A stretch of DNA of 30,215 nt from a virus. Location of the stretch: the IMG/VR virus record IMGVR_UViG_3300009419_000060, positions 1 to 30,215 of that record. One strand, given 5' to 3'. This document shows, piece after piece, positions 7,091 through 16,088 of this stretch. Within the stretch, counting starts at the first letter, position 1; the number at the start of each line of letters is the position of its first letter. The position numbers and the translations under genes are program-made. The notes under the pieces are model-generated. The model did no database searches. It saw only the letters and a program-made list of their open reading frames with translations, and had not been told where the DNA came from.

Positions 7091-10000
7091 ATGGCGAAAA
7101 AGTGGGTTGACGTTGTCGGTAGTGAGGCATTTCAGGCACTGCCGGATGATCAAAAAGAGGTTGCTCGGAACCAATACTTCGACAGTGTCGTAGCCCCACA
7201 GGTGCCCGAAACTGACCTTGACGCAGTCCGCCAACAGTTTCTCTCCACCACTTCACTCGGCCCAAAGAAAGCCCCCGCTCCACAAGGCGGTGGGTTTGAA
7301 ATGGGTAACCCAATGGGGGATGACTTCGGCTCCTCCATCATGGCCGCTGCCCGCGCACCCAAGCGCGAGAACGTTCTCGAAGACCAGAAGATGCCCGGTC
7401 CACTGCCGACCGAGGACAAGATGATTCGACCCGAGTTTGTTTCCGGTCTGGAAGCACAACTCAACGCAATGCCGGAAGCCAAGCGCAGCGCTGCGCTTGA
7501 GAAGATGCTCCAACGCCCAGACGTTTACGGTCGTGCGGCCAAAGTAATCCAAGGTCGGTACGCTGCTAGGGACAAGATGCAGCCCACGTCGCTCCAAAAC
7601 TTGACCGACCTGCGTCTGGAGCAACAACAGAAACGATTCATTGATCAGGGTATGGAGGCTGAAGCAGCCTTGAACCTTGCCCGCCAGCAAGCCCAGCAGG
7701 GTGTTGCCCGCCCCGACCTTCAGCAGATGAACCGGGACATCGAAGGCGAGATTGCCGACCAAGAAGCCGCTCGGATGCGTGAGGTGACTAAGGACGCTGG
7801 GTTCCTTGACCGTGTCGGTGAGGAGACTAAAGCGCAATACAAGCAGGCTGGGCTTGGCCTGATGAACGTGTTTGCTGACATTACCGGCGACAAGCAGATG
7901 CAGCGCGACATCTCTGGTGCTCGGCGTATGGTCGAGGCTGGGCGGCAAGCCATCCCCAAAGGCGATAGTATTTTTGAACGCTCGGCACAAGGGGCCATTT
8001 CGTCCTTGGCCGGACAGACCCCCATGATTGCCCTGAGCGTGCTTACTGGTACGGCAGCTCCTGTTCTTTTGCAGGCGGGCGTCCAACAGTTCGGCGACTC
8101 TTACGGCGAAGCTCGTGCTGCGGGTCAATCCCCCGCAGCGGCGGCGGCTCGTGCTGTTCCTATGGCGGCTGCGGAGATTTTCTTCGAGCGCTTCGGTATG
8201 GAAAAGGCGATGGCTGGCCTGCGCAAGTTTGTGTCTGACGCCACTGCCAAAGGGGAGAAGGTAACCGGCAACCAGATCGCCGAGTACATCGGCAAGGCGG
8301 CGGTGAAAGAAATCCCATCAGAGATGGCTACTACGCTGACTCAGTACGGGATTGACATCGTGCCGGGAGTGGGCCTCAACAAGAACCCCAGCGTGGCCGG
8401 TTTGTATCAACAGTTGGAAGAGACTTTGCGCCAAACGATCATTCAAGCGGGTACGCAAGCTGGCGTAACGCTCGGAGCGGTCAAGGGTGCCCAGAAGCTC
8501 GGCGACGTATTGAAGGCGGATACCCCTAGGTACGAACGTCCAGACGACATGGGGTACTACCAAGCCCTGCTCGCGGCGAAGAGCAAAGGGTTCTTGGTGC
8601 CTGAGCGCCGCAACCAGATGGTGCCTCCCGACCAAACTGCGGAAGCTCCCCCCACCGATGTTCCCGAAACCAACTTCGGGAACATACCAAAAGAAGAACA
8701 GCTGGCTGCGCTCACTGCCGAGATTGAATCTACGGGTATACCCGCAGAAGACGCACGGGTGCAGGCTGAGCAGATGCTCGTCGCCCAAGAAGCTGAGCAA
8801 CGCAAGGTTCTGGCCCCTCGCATCATCGAGCTGACACGCGAGTTTGTAGATGCGGGCATGGAGCCACAGCAAGCCAATCAACTGGCTATCCAACAAGCTA
8901 CAGAGGAGGCACAAGCAGATGCGCAAGCCGAACGAGAGGGCGCAGTCAATGCCCAACCAACTGTCAGTACCGCAGATCGAACAGGCGCTGGAGTGGCTGG
9001 ACAGCCCGGTGGAGTCGCCCCCACCGGAGGGGTTGGAAGCACTCAGCCAAGTGGAGTGGTACCTGCTGGACAAACTGCTGCAGGAACTGTGGCGGGAGAA
9101 GGCGAACAGCAGGGTGCATTGACGCTTGGCGAGCGTATCGGACCTATTCTTGGCCCCGCTAGGCCCGATGCCAAAAACGAAGAAATCTCTGCTGAAGACT
9201 CCGCCATGCTACGTAGCATGGTTGTGAAAACTGTAGAAGATGGACTTGCCCAAGGAAAAACTCGGCAGCAAATTATTCAGCAAATCGACGGGCTTACGCA
9301 AGGGGGCATCCCACCTGCGGGGTTCTTGCGTATCAACGATTATCTGACCGAAAACGGAGTAGCTGAAGAAGGGGCCGCGCCCAAAGCCAAGCGTGGCCGA
9401 CCAGCTAAGCTGACTGAGGAAGAAAAGCAGCAGCGTGCGGAAAACAAGCGCCCGGTCCAAGCGGCCAAGGCCAAGGCTGAACGCTCGCTTATCCGACTGA
9501 CCAACAAGCTGGACGAGCTGGCTGCGTTGCCAGACGAAGGCGACTTTGAGACCGACGAAGATTACGAAGCAGCTCTGGCCGACCACCGAGCCGAGCGCCG
9601 TGAGACCATCAAGTCTTTGTTGCAGCTGCAGGCTGACCCCTTGCTCCGGGGCACTATGGTTGGCGAACGTGTCAAAGCCGCATTGGCTCGCCCTGACATC
9701 TCTGAGAAAGAAAAAGCTGATCTCAAAGCAGGTATGGAGGCGCAGAAACGTGCGCAGGCTGCACTCCAAGGCGAGCAGGCTAGCTCTTCCCGTGTGACCA
9801 AGGGCACACCGGATACCGCATTTGGCAAGTTCGCCAATGGCGTTCAGGCTTTGAACCACATCATCAAGACGGGCAACGACTTCCAAAAGGCGCTCGGCAA
9901 GCGCCTGCGCAACTTTGTGACCAACGTGAAGTTTGTGGTTATTGAAGAAGGTCAAGAGCTGCCAGCACAGCTCAAGACCGCCAAGAACGCTCGCCACTGG

Positions 10001-13000
10001 GATCGTTCCATTGCGCTGTACATCGAGAACTACAACACGGGTGACCGTGTGATTTACGTGCGCGGTGCATCCTTTGGCGAGAACCAAGGCATCAACAACC
10101 TGACCATCCTGCACGAGCTGCTGCACGCGGCCACCAACCGCAAGATCGTTCTGGCTATCGAGGCTATCAAGAAGGGCGCAGACCTTAACTCGCCTTTGGT
10201 CCGCGCTGCGGGTGATCTGTTGCGCACAATGAACAGTGCCATCAGCACGTTCAACGACATGGCGGCTAAAAAGCAGCTGCCTGAGTATCTGTCTTTGCTG
10301 GCTGATCGTGGTGAAGTTTTGGAAGACCCACGCGAGTTTATTGCGTACGGCATGACCGACCCCGAGTTCCAGAATTTCTTGATGAAGGCCCAAGGGTACG
10401 AGGAAGACACTTCGTACTTCAACCGCTTTGTGCGCGGTATCCGTGAGCTGTTCGGTATGGACGAGGACACTACCAACGCCTTCACCGACTTGATCGTCGT
10501 GACCGACACCATCCTGAGCACCAAGGCTCCGCAGTATCCAGCTCGCACTGGGGACCAAGCAAGCTCTATGTTTGGGATGTTTGGCAAGAAAGAAGAGCCA
10601 AAGGCCAGCGAGCCGCTGCCGGAAGAAACAACCATCAAGGCTCGCCCAACTGCCAACGTGCAGCGTCTGGCCAAGATGCTCGGCTCCAAGCTGTACGGCA
10701 CGCCGAAAGACATTGCCGCTGTCTCGATCAAAGAGCTGTTCCAAAACTCCTTCGACGCTATCAAGGGCTCGTTGGAGCAGGGGCAGCTTACCAAGGGCCG
10801 CATCGACGTAAAGATTGACGACACCAACCGCTCTATCCGCGTTGTGGACAACGGCCTTGGTATGCCGACCAGCGTGATGGGCAATCAGTTCTTGCAGATT
10901 GCTGGTACTGTCAAAGAGACAAAGCGTGCGTCCGGTGGTCTCGGCGTTGCCAAGATGCTGTTCCTGTTCGAGAACAAGCAGCTTGAAGTCGTGTCGCTGC
11001 GCGATGGCGTGATCTCTCGCATGGTCACCAACGGTGATGACTTAAAGGCTGCGCTGGATGATCCAGACCGGGGGCCTAACATCGAAACCACTAAAGACCC
11101 AGCGACCGTGCAACGCTACATTGAGACTTTGTTCCCCGATGGCCACGGTACTGCGGTGACTGTGACTATTCCTGAGACGTTCACTAACGAGTCTACTGGC
11201 GAGCAGGAAAAAATTAACTTTAGCAAATGGGACCTCAAGAACGCTCCCGTGCTGGAACACAGCCCGCTGTTTGGTGATATTGATGTCAACGTCGATTACG
11301 GGTACGGTAATAACGAGCTGCCTATCGGTTCTAAGTTTCCGGTCAATGACTTCACTCCGTTTGCAAACGTCAACTTTGCTTGGGGTACTGCACGTATCTA
11401 CGTGTCTAAGGAGAAGACAGACCCATCGTACAAGGGCAACACTCACGTGCTGTCTAACGGTCTGTGGCAATTCGACACCTCGATCAAAGATCGCCCCGGT
11501 TTTGACGGTAAGAACATCAAGCGCACGTTCTATGTGGATGTGACTCCCGCCGAGAACGTCAGGCCAGAAGACGCTGGGTATCCGTTTGACTTGAACCGTC
11601 AGAACTTCTCGGCTGTGGCCAAGGATGACTTCGGCAAAATCTTCAACTACATCACCGCTATCTACAGCCAGCTTGATCTGGCCGAGGGCGTCAAAAACTT
11701 CGGCACGGTGCAGTACGTCAACGCCGATGGGTCGGTGACTGAAGCAGAAGCACTGGAGCCAACCGCCCCTCCAAGCGACAACGCGTTCACACTGATCAAA
11801 CCCGGCGACCAAGTAGAAGTGCGTGACGGCGTGCTGTATGTGAACAACCGCGCACTGCCCGAGTTGACCGCCAAAGACTTGGAGAAAACGAACATCCGCA
11901 TCGACGAGCTGACCATTCCGCAGAATGAGATCGACTCGACCAAGGTCATGATCCATGACAACACGCAGACGGATGTGTCGGCCTTGAATCCGGGTGATGC
12001 CGAGGCTGCGCTGAAAGCTCTGCAGAGCCAAGACCCCGTAAGATATTCAGTCGTAGATTTGGGCAACGGTCGGCTGTGGATGACAGCCAACGATGACAGC
12101 GGTAACCCGATTATTAACTATTCGGGTACACCATCCGAGGTGCTTCAGTGGGCCACGATGAACGACATCCCTGTGGAGATGCCCAAGGGCACGCCTCAGT
12201 CCTTGTCCGATCTTGCACGTGACCAATTTGGCGCTGCTCGTGTCAACAAGTACTTGTCAGCCATTGGCCAGACGTTCCATACGTTGCGCGATGCTTTGCT
12301 GTCCATTGACAGCACGTACTCTGATATGTCTACTCAAGCCTTTGGTGTGAGTATCGACAACGAGTATTACGGCGTCAGCATCATGGTGCCGTTCAAGGGT
12401 ATGTTCATCAACCCGGCTACGACTGACCTGCGCGGCACCCCTGCGCAAGTTGCGGTGTCTATGATCGGCACGATGGTCCACGAGATGGCCCACTTCCGCG
12501 TGCGTAACCACGGCGGCAGTTTTGCGTCTGAGATGCAGAAGATCATGACGCTGCTTGACACGCACCCATCGTTTGATTTACAACAGGCCAAAAAAGACCT
12601 GACCAAAGTCATCACCAGCAACGATGACATCTTCCAATTTTTAGACAAGGAGTTCCGCAGTGGAAATCTCAAACCTCGTGGCAACCGCTTCCAAGACGCT
12701 AGCTACCAACAAATCGGAGATGAAGGCGCTTCTGAGCCAATGGAAGGCGAACGCGCAGAAGGACAAGGAGGACCCGGCGTATCAGAACAGCTTGGAGCAA
12801 GCGCTCAAAGTACTGGACAAGTCGGCCAGCCTGCCGGAGATGGTGGCGAAACTGCGGAGACTGGAAATGCCGTCCGCACCCAAAAGCAACTGAACCGTGC
12901 GGTCAACGTAGCAAACGCTAAGTTTGAAGAGTCCCAGAACGGGGAGGAGTACAGCAAGGCAGTATCTCTGCTGCAGATGGCGCAAGACCCGCGCAAAATT

Positions 13001-15805
13001 ATCCCCGCGCTCCGCGACTTGTATCAGCGTATGAATCTCGGTGCACGGATTGCGTTTACTTACGCAATGACTACTGACTTCATGGCCGAGATGGCTGCGA
13101 ACACAGTGCCGGAGTTGAAGAACACCGACAAGCTGATGCAGAAGATGAGTGGCATGACTCAGACGCTGCTCAAAGCTGCGGGCGACTTGACCAACGATAT
13201 TGCCCGTGCGTACCGCAAGGACCCAACCCTGCGCGACAAGCTGGACAAGGTTACGCACATGGCGACTCTCGCCGAGTACGACCCAGCGGACAAGTCTCAG
13301 ACCCTGCGCAATAAAAAGCTCGATCAGATGTATGACGATCTGGGCCCCGAGGGTCAGCGCGTTTACAACCGCATCAAGAAGCACTTCGAGACTCTGTCGA
13401 ACTACTTCACCAAACTGCTCGATGACCAGATCACACAGTCTGGTTTGCCGATGGCGGAGCAAGCCAACCTGATTAAGAAGATCAGGGCCATGTACGAGAC
13501 CGGTAGCAAGATCACACCGTACTTCCCACTGGTGCGCCGTGGTGATTTCTGGTTGTCGATCGGCAGTGGTGAGACCCGTCAGTTCTTCATGTTTGAAAGC
13601 ATGGGTGAGCGTGACCGCGCCATGCAAGGTTTTGCCGACGAGAAAGTGAAGCAAAAGCCCGGTGAGTCCAACGCTGCGTTCCAAAAGCGCCGCGACCGCA
13701 ACATGCAGGACTTGCTGGAGTCGGAAGACTTTGTGTTCGGCAACGACATCAGCGCCTTGCGTAAAGCTACAGTCGGCAATAGCCAGCTCTTGACCGGCGT
13801 GTTCGGCGAGATTGATCGTGTTGGTGCAGGTACAGAGTTCACTCCCGAGGCCAAAGAGCAGCTCAAAGATGCGGTGTACCAAATCTACTTGCAGACAATG
13901 CCTGAGCAGAGCTTCCGCAAGCAGTTCATTCACCGTAAGGGCTTCGCTGGTTTCCGCACCGACTTGCTGCGCAACGTGGCCGACACGACCACCAAGATGG
14001 CAACTCAGCTTGCCCGTATCAAGTACGCACCCCTGCTGCGCAACTCGCTGTCTCAGGCACGTGACTCGATCAAGAACCGTCCGACCTACGAGCCGTACGT
14101 CTCTGCGTTTGAGCGCCGTGTGTCAGATGCGTTGTCGGCTGGCAAACCATCTATGGCCGAGAGCATTGCGGGCTGGTCCAACAAGTTCTCGTTCATTTAC
14201 TATTTGGGCGGTATGTCCTCGGCCATGCTTCAGCCGCTGAGCTTGTTCCAGACCGGTATCCCCGTGCTGACAAAGTATGGTGTCGGCAATGCCTACGCCG
14301 AGATGGGCAACATGCTGAAGGTGTGGCAAGAGTACGGTGTGATGCAGAAGAACGCTGACGGCACCTACTCGTGGGTGGCTCCATCCATTGAGAACGTCAC
14401 GCGCAGTGAAGACGAGCGCCGCGCTATCAAGGACATGCTGGCTCGTGACGTAACCACCTCCACCTACGCAAGTGATGCGCTGGACTACAAGGCTACGCCG
14501 ACTGATGCTATCTCGTCGCCTACGGTGCAGTTCGGCAAAGATACCGTCAGTGCGTTGGTGCTCGGCGGTTTGATGCACTCGACTGAACGCTTGTCCCGTG
14601 AGGCCATGTTCCTTGCAGCGTACCGACTGAACCGCAAAGCGGGCCGGGATCATGGAACCGCAGTGGACAACGCTGTCTTCGATACGAACGAAGCTCTTGG
14701 TAACTACGGCCAGTACAACCGCCCTGACTTTATGAAGGGCGCTGCCGGTAAAGTGCTTACCCAGTTCATGATGTACCCCGTGTACATGACTGCGTTCTTG
14801 GGCAGAAACTTTGTCGAGATGATCAAGCCTATGAACGGGCGCACTCGATTTGAGGCAGCCAAGAAGTTCTTCGGCACTATGGGCCACACTTGGATACTCG
14901 GCGGTGCAGTTGGTCTGTGGGGTTTCAGCACGGTCATGGGTTTCCTCGGCGCTATGTGGAACTCCCTCAAGGACGACGAGTGGCCCGAAGATGTCAAGAG
15001 CATGAGCTACGAGTTGTGGTGGCGCACTGTCTGGCTCAAAGAACAGCTTGGTGGTACTAAAGTTGCTGGATACGATCTCGCCGACGTGATTGAGCGCGGC
15101 CCTGTCAATGCCATCACCGGTGCAGACATCTCCGGTCGTGTGAGCTTGAACAACATGTGGCTGCGCGACACCAAAGAGACCGCAACCCCACGTGAGAGCA
15201 TCACAGCCATGGCCATGGAGAAGGCTGGCCCAACAGCCAACATGATCCTGTCTTGGGCTGACGCATACGGCGCGTTCATGGAGGGCGACTACAAGAAGGG
15301 TGTCCTCAAAGCCGCCCCTGCTGGTTTCCGCAACTACATCAACACGTACAACTACTGGAAAGAGGGCGCAAAGGACAACAAGGGCGTTGAGATTTTGTCG
15401 CGGGATGCGTTCACCACAGGTGATTTGATCTTCCAAGCTGTCGGCTTTCGCTCAGACCTGCTTGCGAATACGCAGTACGTGACGTTCAAAGTGATCGGCC
15501 TTGAGCAGAAGATTCTGAACGAGCGCAACAAGATCATGACCCGACTCGACCGCACGTACCGGGAGAAAGACTTTGGCGCGTACACCGACTCCTTCAGGGA
15601 CATGGAGAAGTTCAACCGCAAGTACCCAACGTACGAGATCACGGCGGACAACCTTGCGGATTCTCTGGAACGCCGACAGGAGCAACGAGCTACATCCTTC
15701 CGGGGCGTTACGCTGACCGAGAAAAACGTGGCACCGTTCGCAGAAGCCCTGCTCCCATCCCGGATTGCGGCGGACAAGCGCGAAGAGAAGAACCGCCAGA
15801 AGTAA
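7091..15805 (+). CDS. Giant virion polyprotein: two metallopeptidase-like motifs plus GHKL ATPase
   Basis: This is a 2904-residue protein behind AAGGGG, 30 bases after the previous stop. Segments in order are as follows. Residues 1-55 are an N-terminal module (WVDVVGSEAFQALPDDQ). About 300-340 is an Ala-rich hydrophobic segment. KRGRPAK (767-773) resembles an AT-hook. H1008-E-L-L-H1012 lies in TILHELLHAATNRK, followed by DPREFIAYGMTDPEF, a pattern of metallopeptidase domains in large polyvalent phage proteins. A GHKL ATPase follows: N-box E1215, N1219, D1222; G1 box D1253-N-G-L-G-M; G2 box G1282-G-L-G. Then H1797-E-M-A-H1801-x5-H1807-GGSF resembles SprT/YgjP-type zinc peptidases. The long C-terminal part is helical with PLVRRGDFWL and a membrane-like segment at 2600-2623. 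The family role is to be carried in the capsid and ejected into the host. Residues 610-678 and 1857-1935 are low-complexity linkers that overlie two nested genes. Confidence 0.85.
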   Translation: MAKKWVDVVGSEAFQALPDDQKEVARNQYFDSVVAPQVPETDLDAVRQQFLSTTSLGPKKAPAPQGGGFEMGNPMGDDFGSSIMAAARAPKRENVLEDQKMPGPLPTEDKMIRPEFVSGLEAQLNAMPEAKRSAALEKMLQRPDVYGRAAKVIQGRYAARDKMQPTSLQNLTDLRLEQQQKRFIDQGMEAEAALNLARQQAQQGVARPDLQQMNRDIEGEIADQEAARMREVTKDAGFLDRVGEETKAQYKQAGLGLMNVFADITGDKQMQRDISGARRMVEAGRQAIPKGDSIFERSAQGAISSLAGQTPMIALSVLTGTAAPVLLQAGVQQFGDSYGEARAAGQSPAAAAARAVPMAAAEIFFERFGMEKAMAGLRKFVSDATAKGEKVTGNQIAEYIGKAAVKEIPSEMATTLTQYGIDIVPGVGLNKNPSVAGLYQQLEETLRQTIIQAGTQAGVTLGAVKGAQKLGDVLKADTPRYERPDDMGYYQALLAAKSKGFLVPERRNQMVPPDQTAEAPPTDVPETNFGNIPKEEQLAALTAEIESTGIPAEDARVQAEQMLVAQEAEQRKVLAPRIIELTREFVDAGMEPQQANQLAIQQATEEAQADAQAEREGAVNAQPTVSTADRTGAGVAGQPGGVAPTGGVGSTQPSGVVPAGQTAAGTVAGEGEQQGALTLGERIGPILGPARPDAKNEEISAEDSAMLRSMVVKTVEDGLAQGKTRQQIIQQIDGLTQGGIPPAGFLRINDYLTENGVAEEGAAPKAKRGRPAKLTEEEKQQRAENKRPVQAAKAKAERSLIRLTNKLDELAALPDEGDFETDEDYEAALADHRAERRETIKSLLQLQADPLLRGTMVGERVKAALARPDISEKEKADLKAGMEAQKRAQAALQGEQASSSRVTKGTPDTAFGKFANGVQALNHIIKTGNDFQKALGKRLRNFVTNVKFVVIEEGQELPAQLKTAKNARHWDRSIALYIENYNTGDRVIYVRGASFGENQGINNLTILHELLHAATNRKIVLAIEAIKKGADLNSPLVRAAGDLLRTMNSAISTFNDMAAKKQLPEYLSLLADRGEVLEDPREFIAYGMTDPEFQNFLMKAQGYEEDTSYFNRFVRGIRELFGMDEDTTNAFTDLIVVTDTILSTKAPQYPARTGDQASSMFGMFGKKEEPKASEPLPEETTIKARPTANVQRLAKMLGSKLYGTPKDIAAVSIKELFQNSFDAIKGSLEQGQLTKGRIDVKIDDTNRSIRVVDNGLGMPTSVMGNQFLQIAGTVKETKRASGGLGVAKMLFLFENKQLEVVSLRDGVISRMVTNGDDLKAALDDPDRGPNIETTKDPATVQRYIETLFPDGHGTAVTVTIPETFTNESTGEQEKINFSKWDLKNAPVLEHSPLFGDIDVNVDYGYGNNELPIGSKFPVNDFTPFANVNFAWGTARIYVSKEKTDPSYKGNTHVLSNGLWQFDTSIKDRPGFDGKNIKRTFYVDVTPAENVRPEDAGYPFDLNRQNFSAVAKDDFGKIFNYITAIYSQLDLAEGVKNFGTVQYVNADGSVTEAEALEPTAPPSDNAFTLIKPGDQVEVRDGVLYVNNRALPELTAKDLEKTNIRIDELTIPQNEIDSTKVMIHDNTQTDVSALNPGDAEAALKALQSQDPVRYSVVDLGNGRLWMTANDDSGNPIINYSGTPSEVLQWATMNDIPVEMPKGTPQSLSDLARDQFGAARVNKYLSAIGQTFHTLRDALLSIDSTYSDMSTQAFGVSIDNEYYGVSIMVPFKGMFINPATTDLRGTPAQVAVSMIGTMVHEMAHFRVRNHGGSFASEMQKIMTLLDTHPSFDLQQAKKDLTKVITSNDDIFQFLDKEFRSGNLKPRGNRFQDASYQQIGDEGASEPMEGERAEGQGGPGVSEQLGASAQSTGQVGQPAGDGGETAETGNAVRTQKQLNRAVNVANAKFEESQNGEEYSKAVSLLQMAQDPRKIIPALRDLYQRMNLGARIAFTYAMTTDFMAEMAANTVPELKNTDKLMQKMSGMTQTLLKAAGDLTNDIARAYRKDPTLRDKLDKVTHMATLAEYDPADKSQTLRNKKLDQMYDDLGPEGQRVYNRIKKHFETLSNYFTKLLDDQITQSGLPMAEQANLIKKIRAMYETGSKITPYFPLVRRGDFWLSIGSGETRQFFMFESMGERDRAMQGFADEKVKQKPGESNAAFQKRRDRNMQDLLESEDFVFGNDISALRKATVGNSQLLTGVFGEIDRVGAGTEFTPEAKEQLKDAVYQIYLQTMPEQSFRKQFIHRKGFAGFRTDLLRNVADTTTKMATQLARIKYAPLLRNSLSQARDSIKNRPTYEPYVSAFERRVSDALSAGKPSMAESIAGWSNKFSFIYYLGGMSSAMLQPLSLFQTGIPVLTKYGVGNAYAEMGNMLKVWQEYGVMQKNADGTYSWVAPSIENVTRSEDERRAIKDMLARDVTTSTYASDALDYKATPTDAISSPTVQFGKDTVSALVLGGLMHSTERLSREAMFLAAYRLNRKAGRDHGTAVDNAVFDTNEALGNYGQYNRPDFMKGAAGKVLTQFMMYPVYMTAFLGRNFVEMIKPMNGRTRFEAAKKFFGTMGHTWILGGAVGLWGFSTVMGFLGAMWNSLKDDEWPEDVKSMSYELWWRTVWLKEQLGGTKVAGYDLADVIERGPVNAITGADISGRVSLNNMWLRDTKETATPRESITAMAMEKAGPTANMILSWADAYGAFMEGDYKKGVLKAAPAGFRNYINTYNYWKEGAKDNKGVEILSRDAFTTGDLIFQAVGFRSDLLANTQYVTFKVIGLEQKILNERNKIMTRLDRTYREKDFGAYTDSFRDMEKFNRKYPTYEITADNLADSLERRQEQRATSFRGVTLTEKNVAPFAEALLPSRIAADKREEKNRQK
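8904..8909 (+). promoter_or_regulatory. Shine-Dalgarno AGGAGG for nested gene at 8919
   Basis: A perfect AGGAGG sits 9 bases before the ATG at 8919, inside the giant open frame. It has no use for the giant frame itself, so it supports internal initiation of the +1-frame gene. A second candidate start, ATG 8949, has GAGAGG at 8934-8939. Confidence 0.6.
8919..9122 (+). CDS. Nested +1-frame gene inside the giant gene (67-residue Trp/Leu/Glu-rich protein)
   Basis: This gene lies wholly inside the giant gene, in the +1 frame. It has a perfect AGGAGG 9 bases before ATG 8919. The product looks like a folded helical protein: PQIEQALEWLDSPVESPP, then LEALSQVEWYLLDKLLQ and ELWREK. Leucine is mostly CTG, as in the surrounding genes. 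In the same stretch the giant frame reads only Gly/Ala/Pro/Thr/Val, with 9 of 14 glycine codons being GGA, which the giant frame otherwise seldom uses. This suggests the nested frame is the one under protein-level selection. Its TGA (9120-9122) overlaps a TTG in the giant frame (TTGA at 9119-9122), the same geometry as this phage's ATGA overlaps. I do not know a function. It could be a non-expressed relic, but the signals argue against chance. Confidence 0.6.
   Translation: MRKPNERAQSMPNQLSVPQIEQALEWLDSPVESPPPEGLEALSQVEWYLLDKLLQELWREKANSRVH
12647..12652 (+). promoter_or_regulatory. Shine-Dalgarno AAGGAG for nested gene at 12660
   Basis: AAGGAG lies 7 bases before GTG 12660, an ideal distance, within the giant frame. 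It supports internal initiation of the second nested gene. Confidence 0.55.
12660..12893 (+). CDS. Second nested +1-frame gene inside the giant gene (77-residue helical protein)
   Basis: This is a 77-residue gene in the +1 frame of the giant gene, with a GTG start behind AAGGAG at 7 bases. The product looks like a two- or three-helix protein (SEMKALLSQWKANAQKDKED, YQNSLEQALKVLDKSA, LPEMVAKLRRLEMP) and is charged and soluble. Over the same bases the giant frame is a Gly/Glu/Ser/Gln linker in which 8 of 14 glycine codons are GGA, the same codon anomaly as at the first nested gene. The TGA at 12891-12893 overlaps a CTG in the giant frame (CTGA). An alternative is that the linker arose when separate genes on both sides were joined and read through this small gene out of frame. 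No function is recognised. Confidence 0.58.
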   Translation: MEISNLVATASKTLATNKSEMKALLSQWKANAQKDKEDPAYQNSLEQALKVLDKSASLPEMVAKLRRLEMPSAPKSN

Positions 15806-15835
15806 AAAACCCCCCGTTCCGCAAGGTCCGGGGGG
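15804..15835 (-). terminator. Leftward intrinsic terminator at the convergence point
   Basis: A CCCCCCG / CGGGGGG stem (15810-15816 with 15829-15835) holds an inner CC-GCAA-GG hairpin. The six A residues at 15804-15809 become a U-tract on the minus strand, so this ends the leftward replication operon. On the plus strand no T-run follows, so its effect on the late transcript is uncertain. The rest of 15836-15893 holds no supported gene. Confidence 0.75.
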
Positions 15836-15893
15836 TAAACTTACTAGCAACCAAGGAGAAATGCTGGTCCAACTCCAGCGGCTCCAGTGTAAT

Positions 15894-16088
15894 TCAGAGT
15901 CGCCAAACGCGCAAGCCCTTGATACCGTCTTCGATCACAACTTTGCTAACGGTCTTGAGCTTCAGCCGTTTGGTGACCACGGCCAGAGTTTTTCTGGCCG
16001 CTTCATGGTCGATGCAGGGTACAAAGAAAGAGTACCCGCGCCGGAACTTCTTCCAGTCAATCTGGAACGCTACTGTTTCGATCTTCAT
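15894..16088 (-). CDS. Small basic phage protein (64 residues), function unknown
   Basis: The last gene of the leftward operon starts inside the 3' end of the primase-helicase gene (32-base overlap). The 64-residue product is basic and has a compact alpha/beta look: WKKFRRGYSFFVPCIDHEAA, then a helix (ARKTLAVVTKRLKL), a strand (TVSKVVIEDGIKGLRVWRL) and the end. The strand-helix-strand order, and its conserved feel (FFVPC...VIEDG..GLRVW), suggest a genuine small phage protein, possibly nucleic-acid binding. No named family is claimed. Confidence 0.72.
   Translation of the reverse strand: MKIETVAFQIDWKKFRRGYSFFVPCIDHEAARKTLAVVTKRLKLKTVSKVVIEDGIKGLRVWRL

Noticed and set aside
9389-9409. KRGRPAK as a true AT-hook
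   Set aside because: Single short match in a charged linker; noted in the giant gene but not claimed as a DNA-binding domain.
9209-10744. 511-codon open frame on the minus strand under the giant gene
   Set aside because: Antisense shadow of a strongly biased coding frame; the giant frame here carries the HELLH motif and normal codon use. The other long antisense frames (6134-7234, 12782-13933, 14123-15436) are the same.
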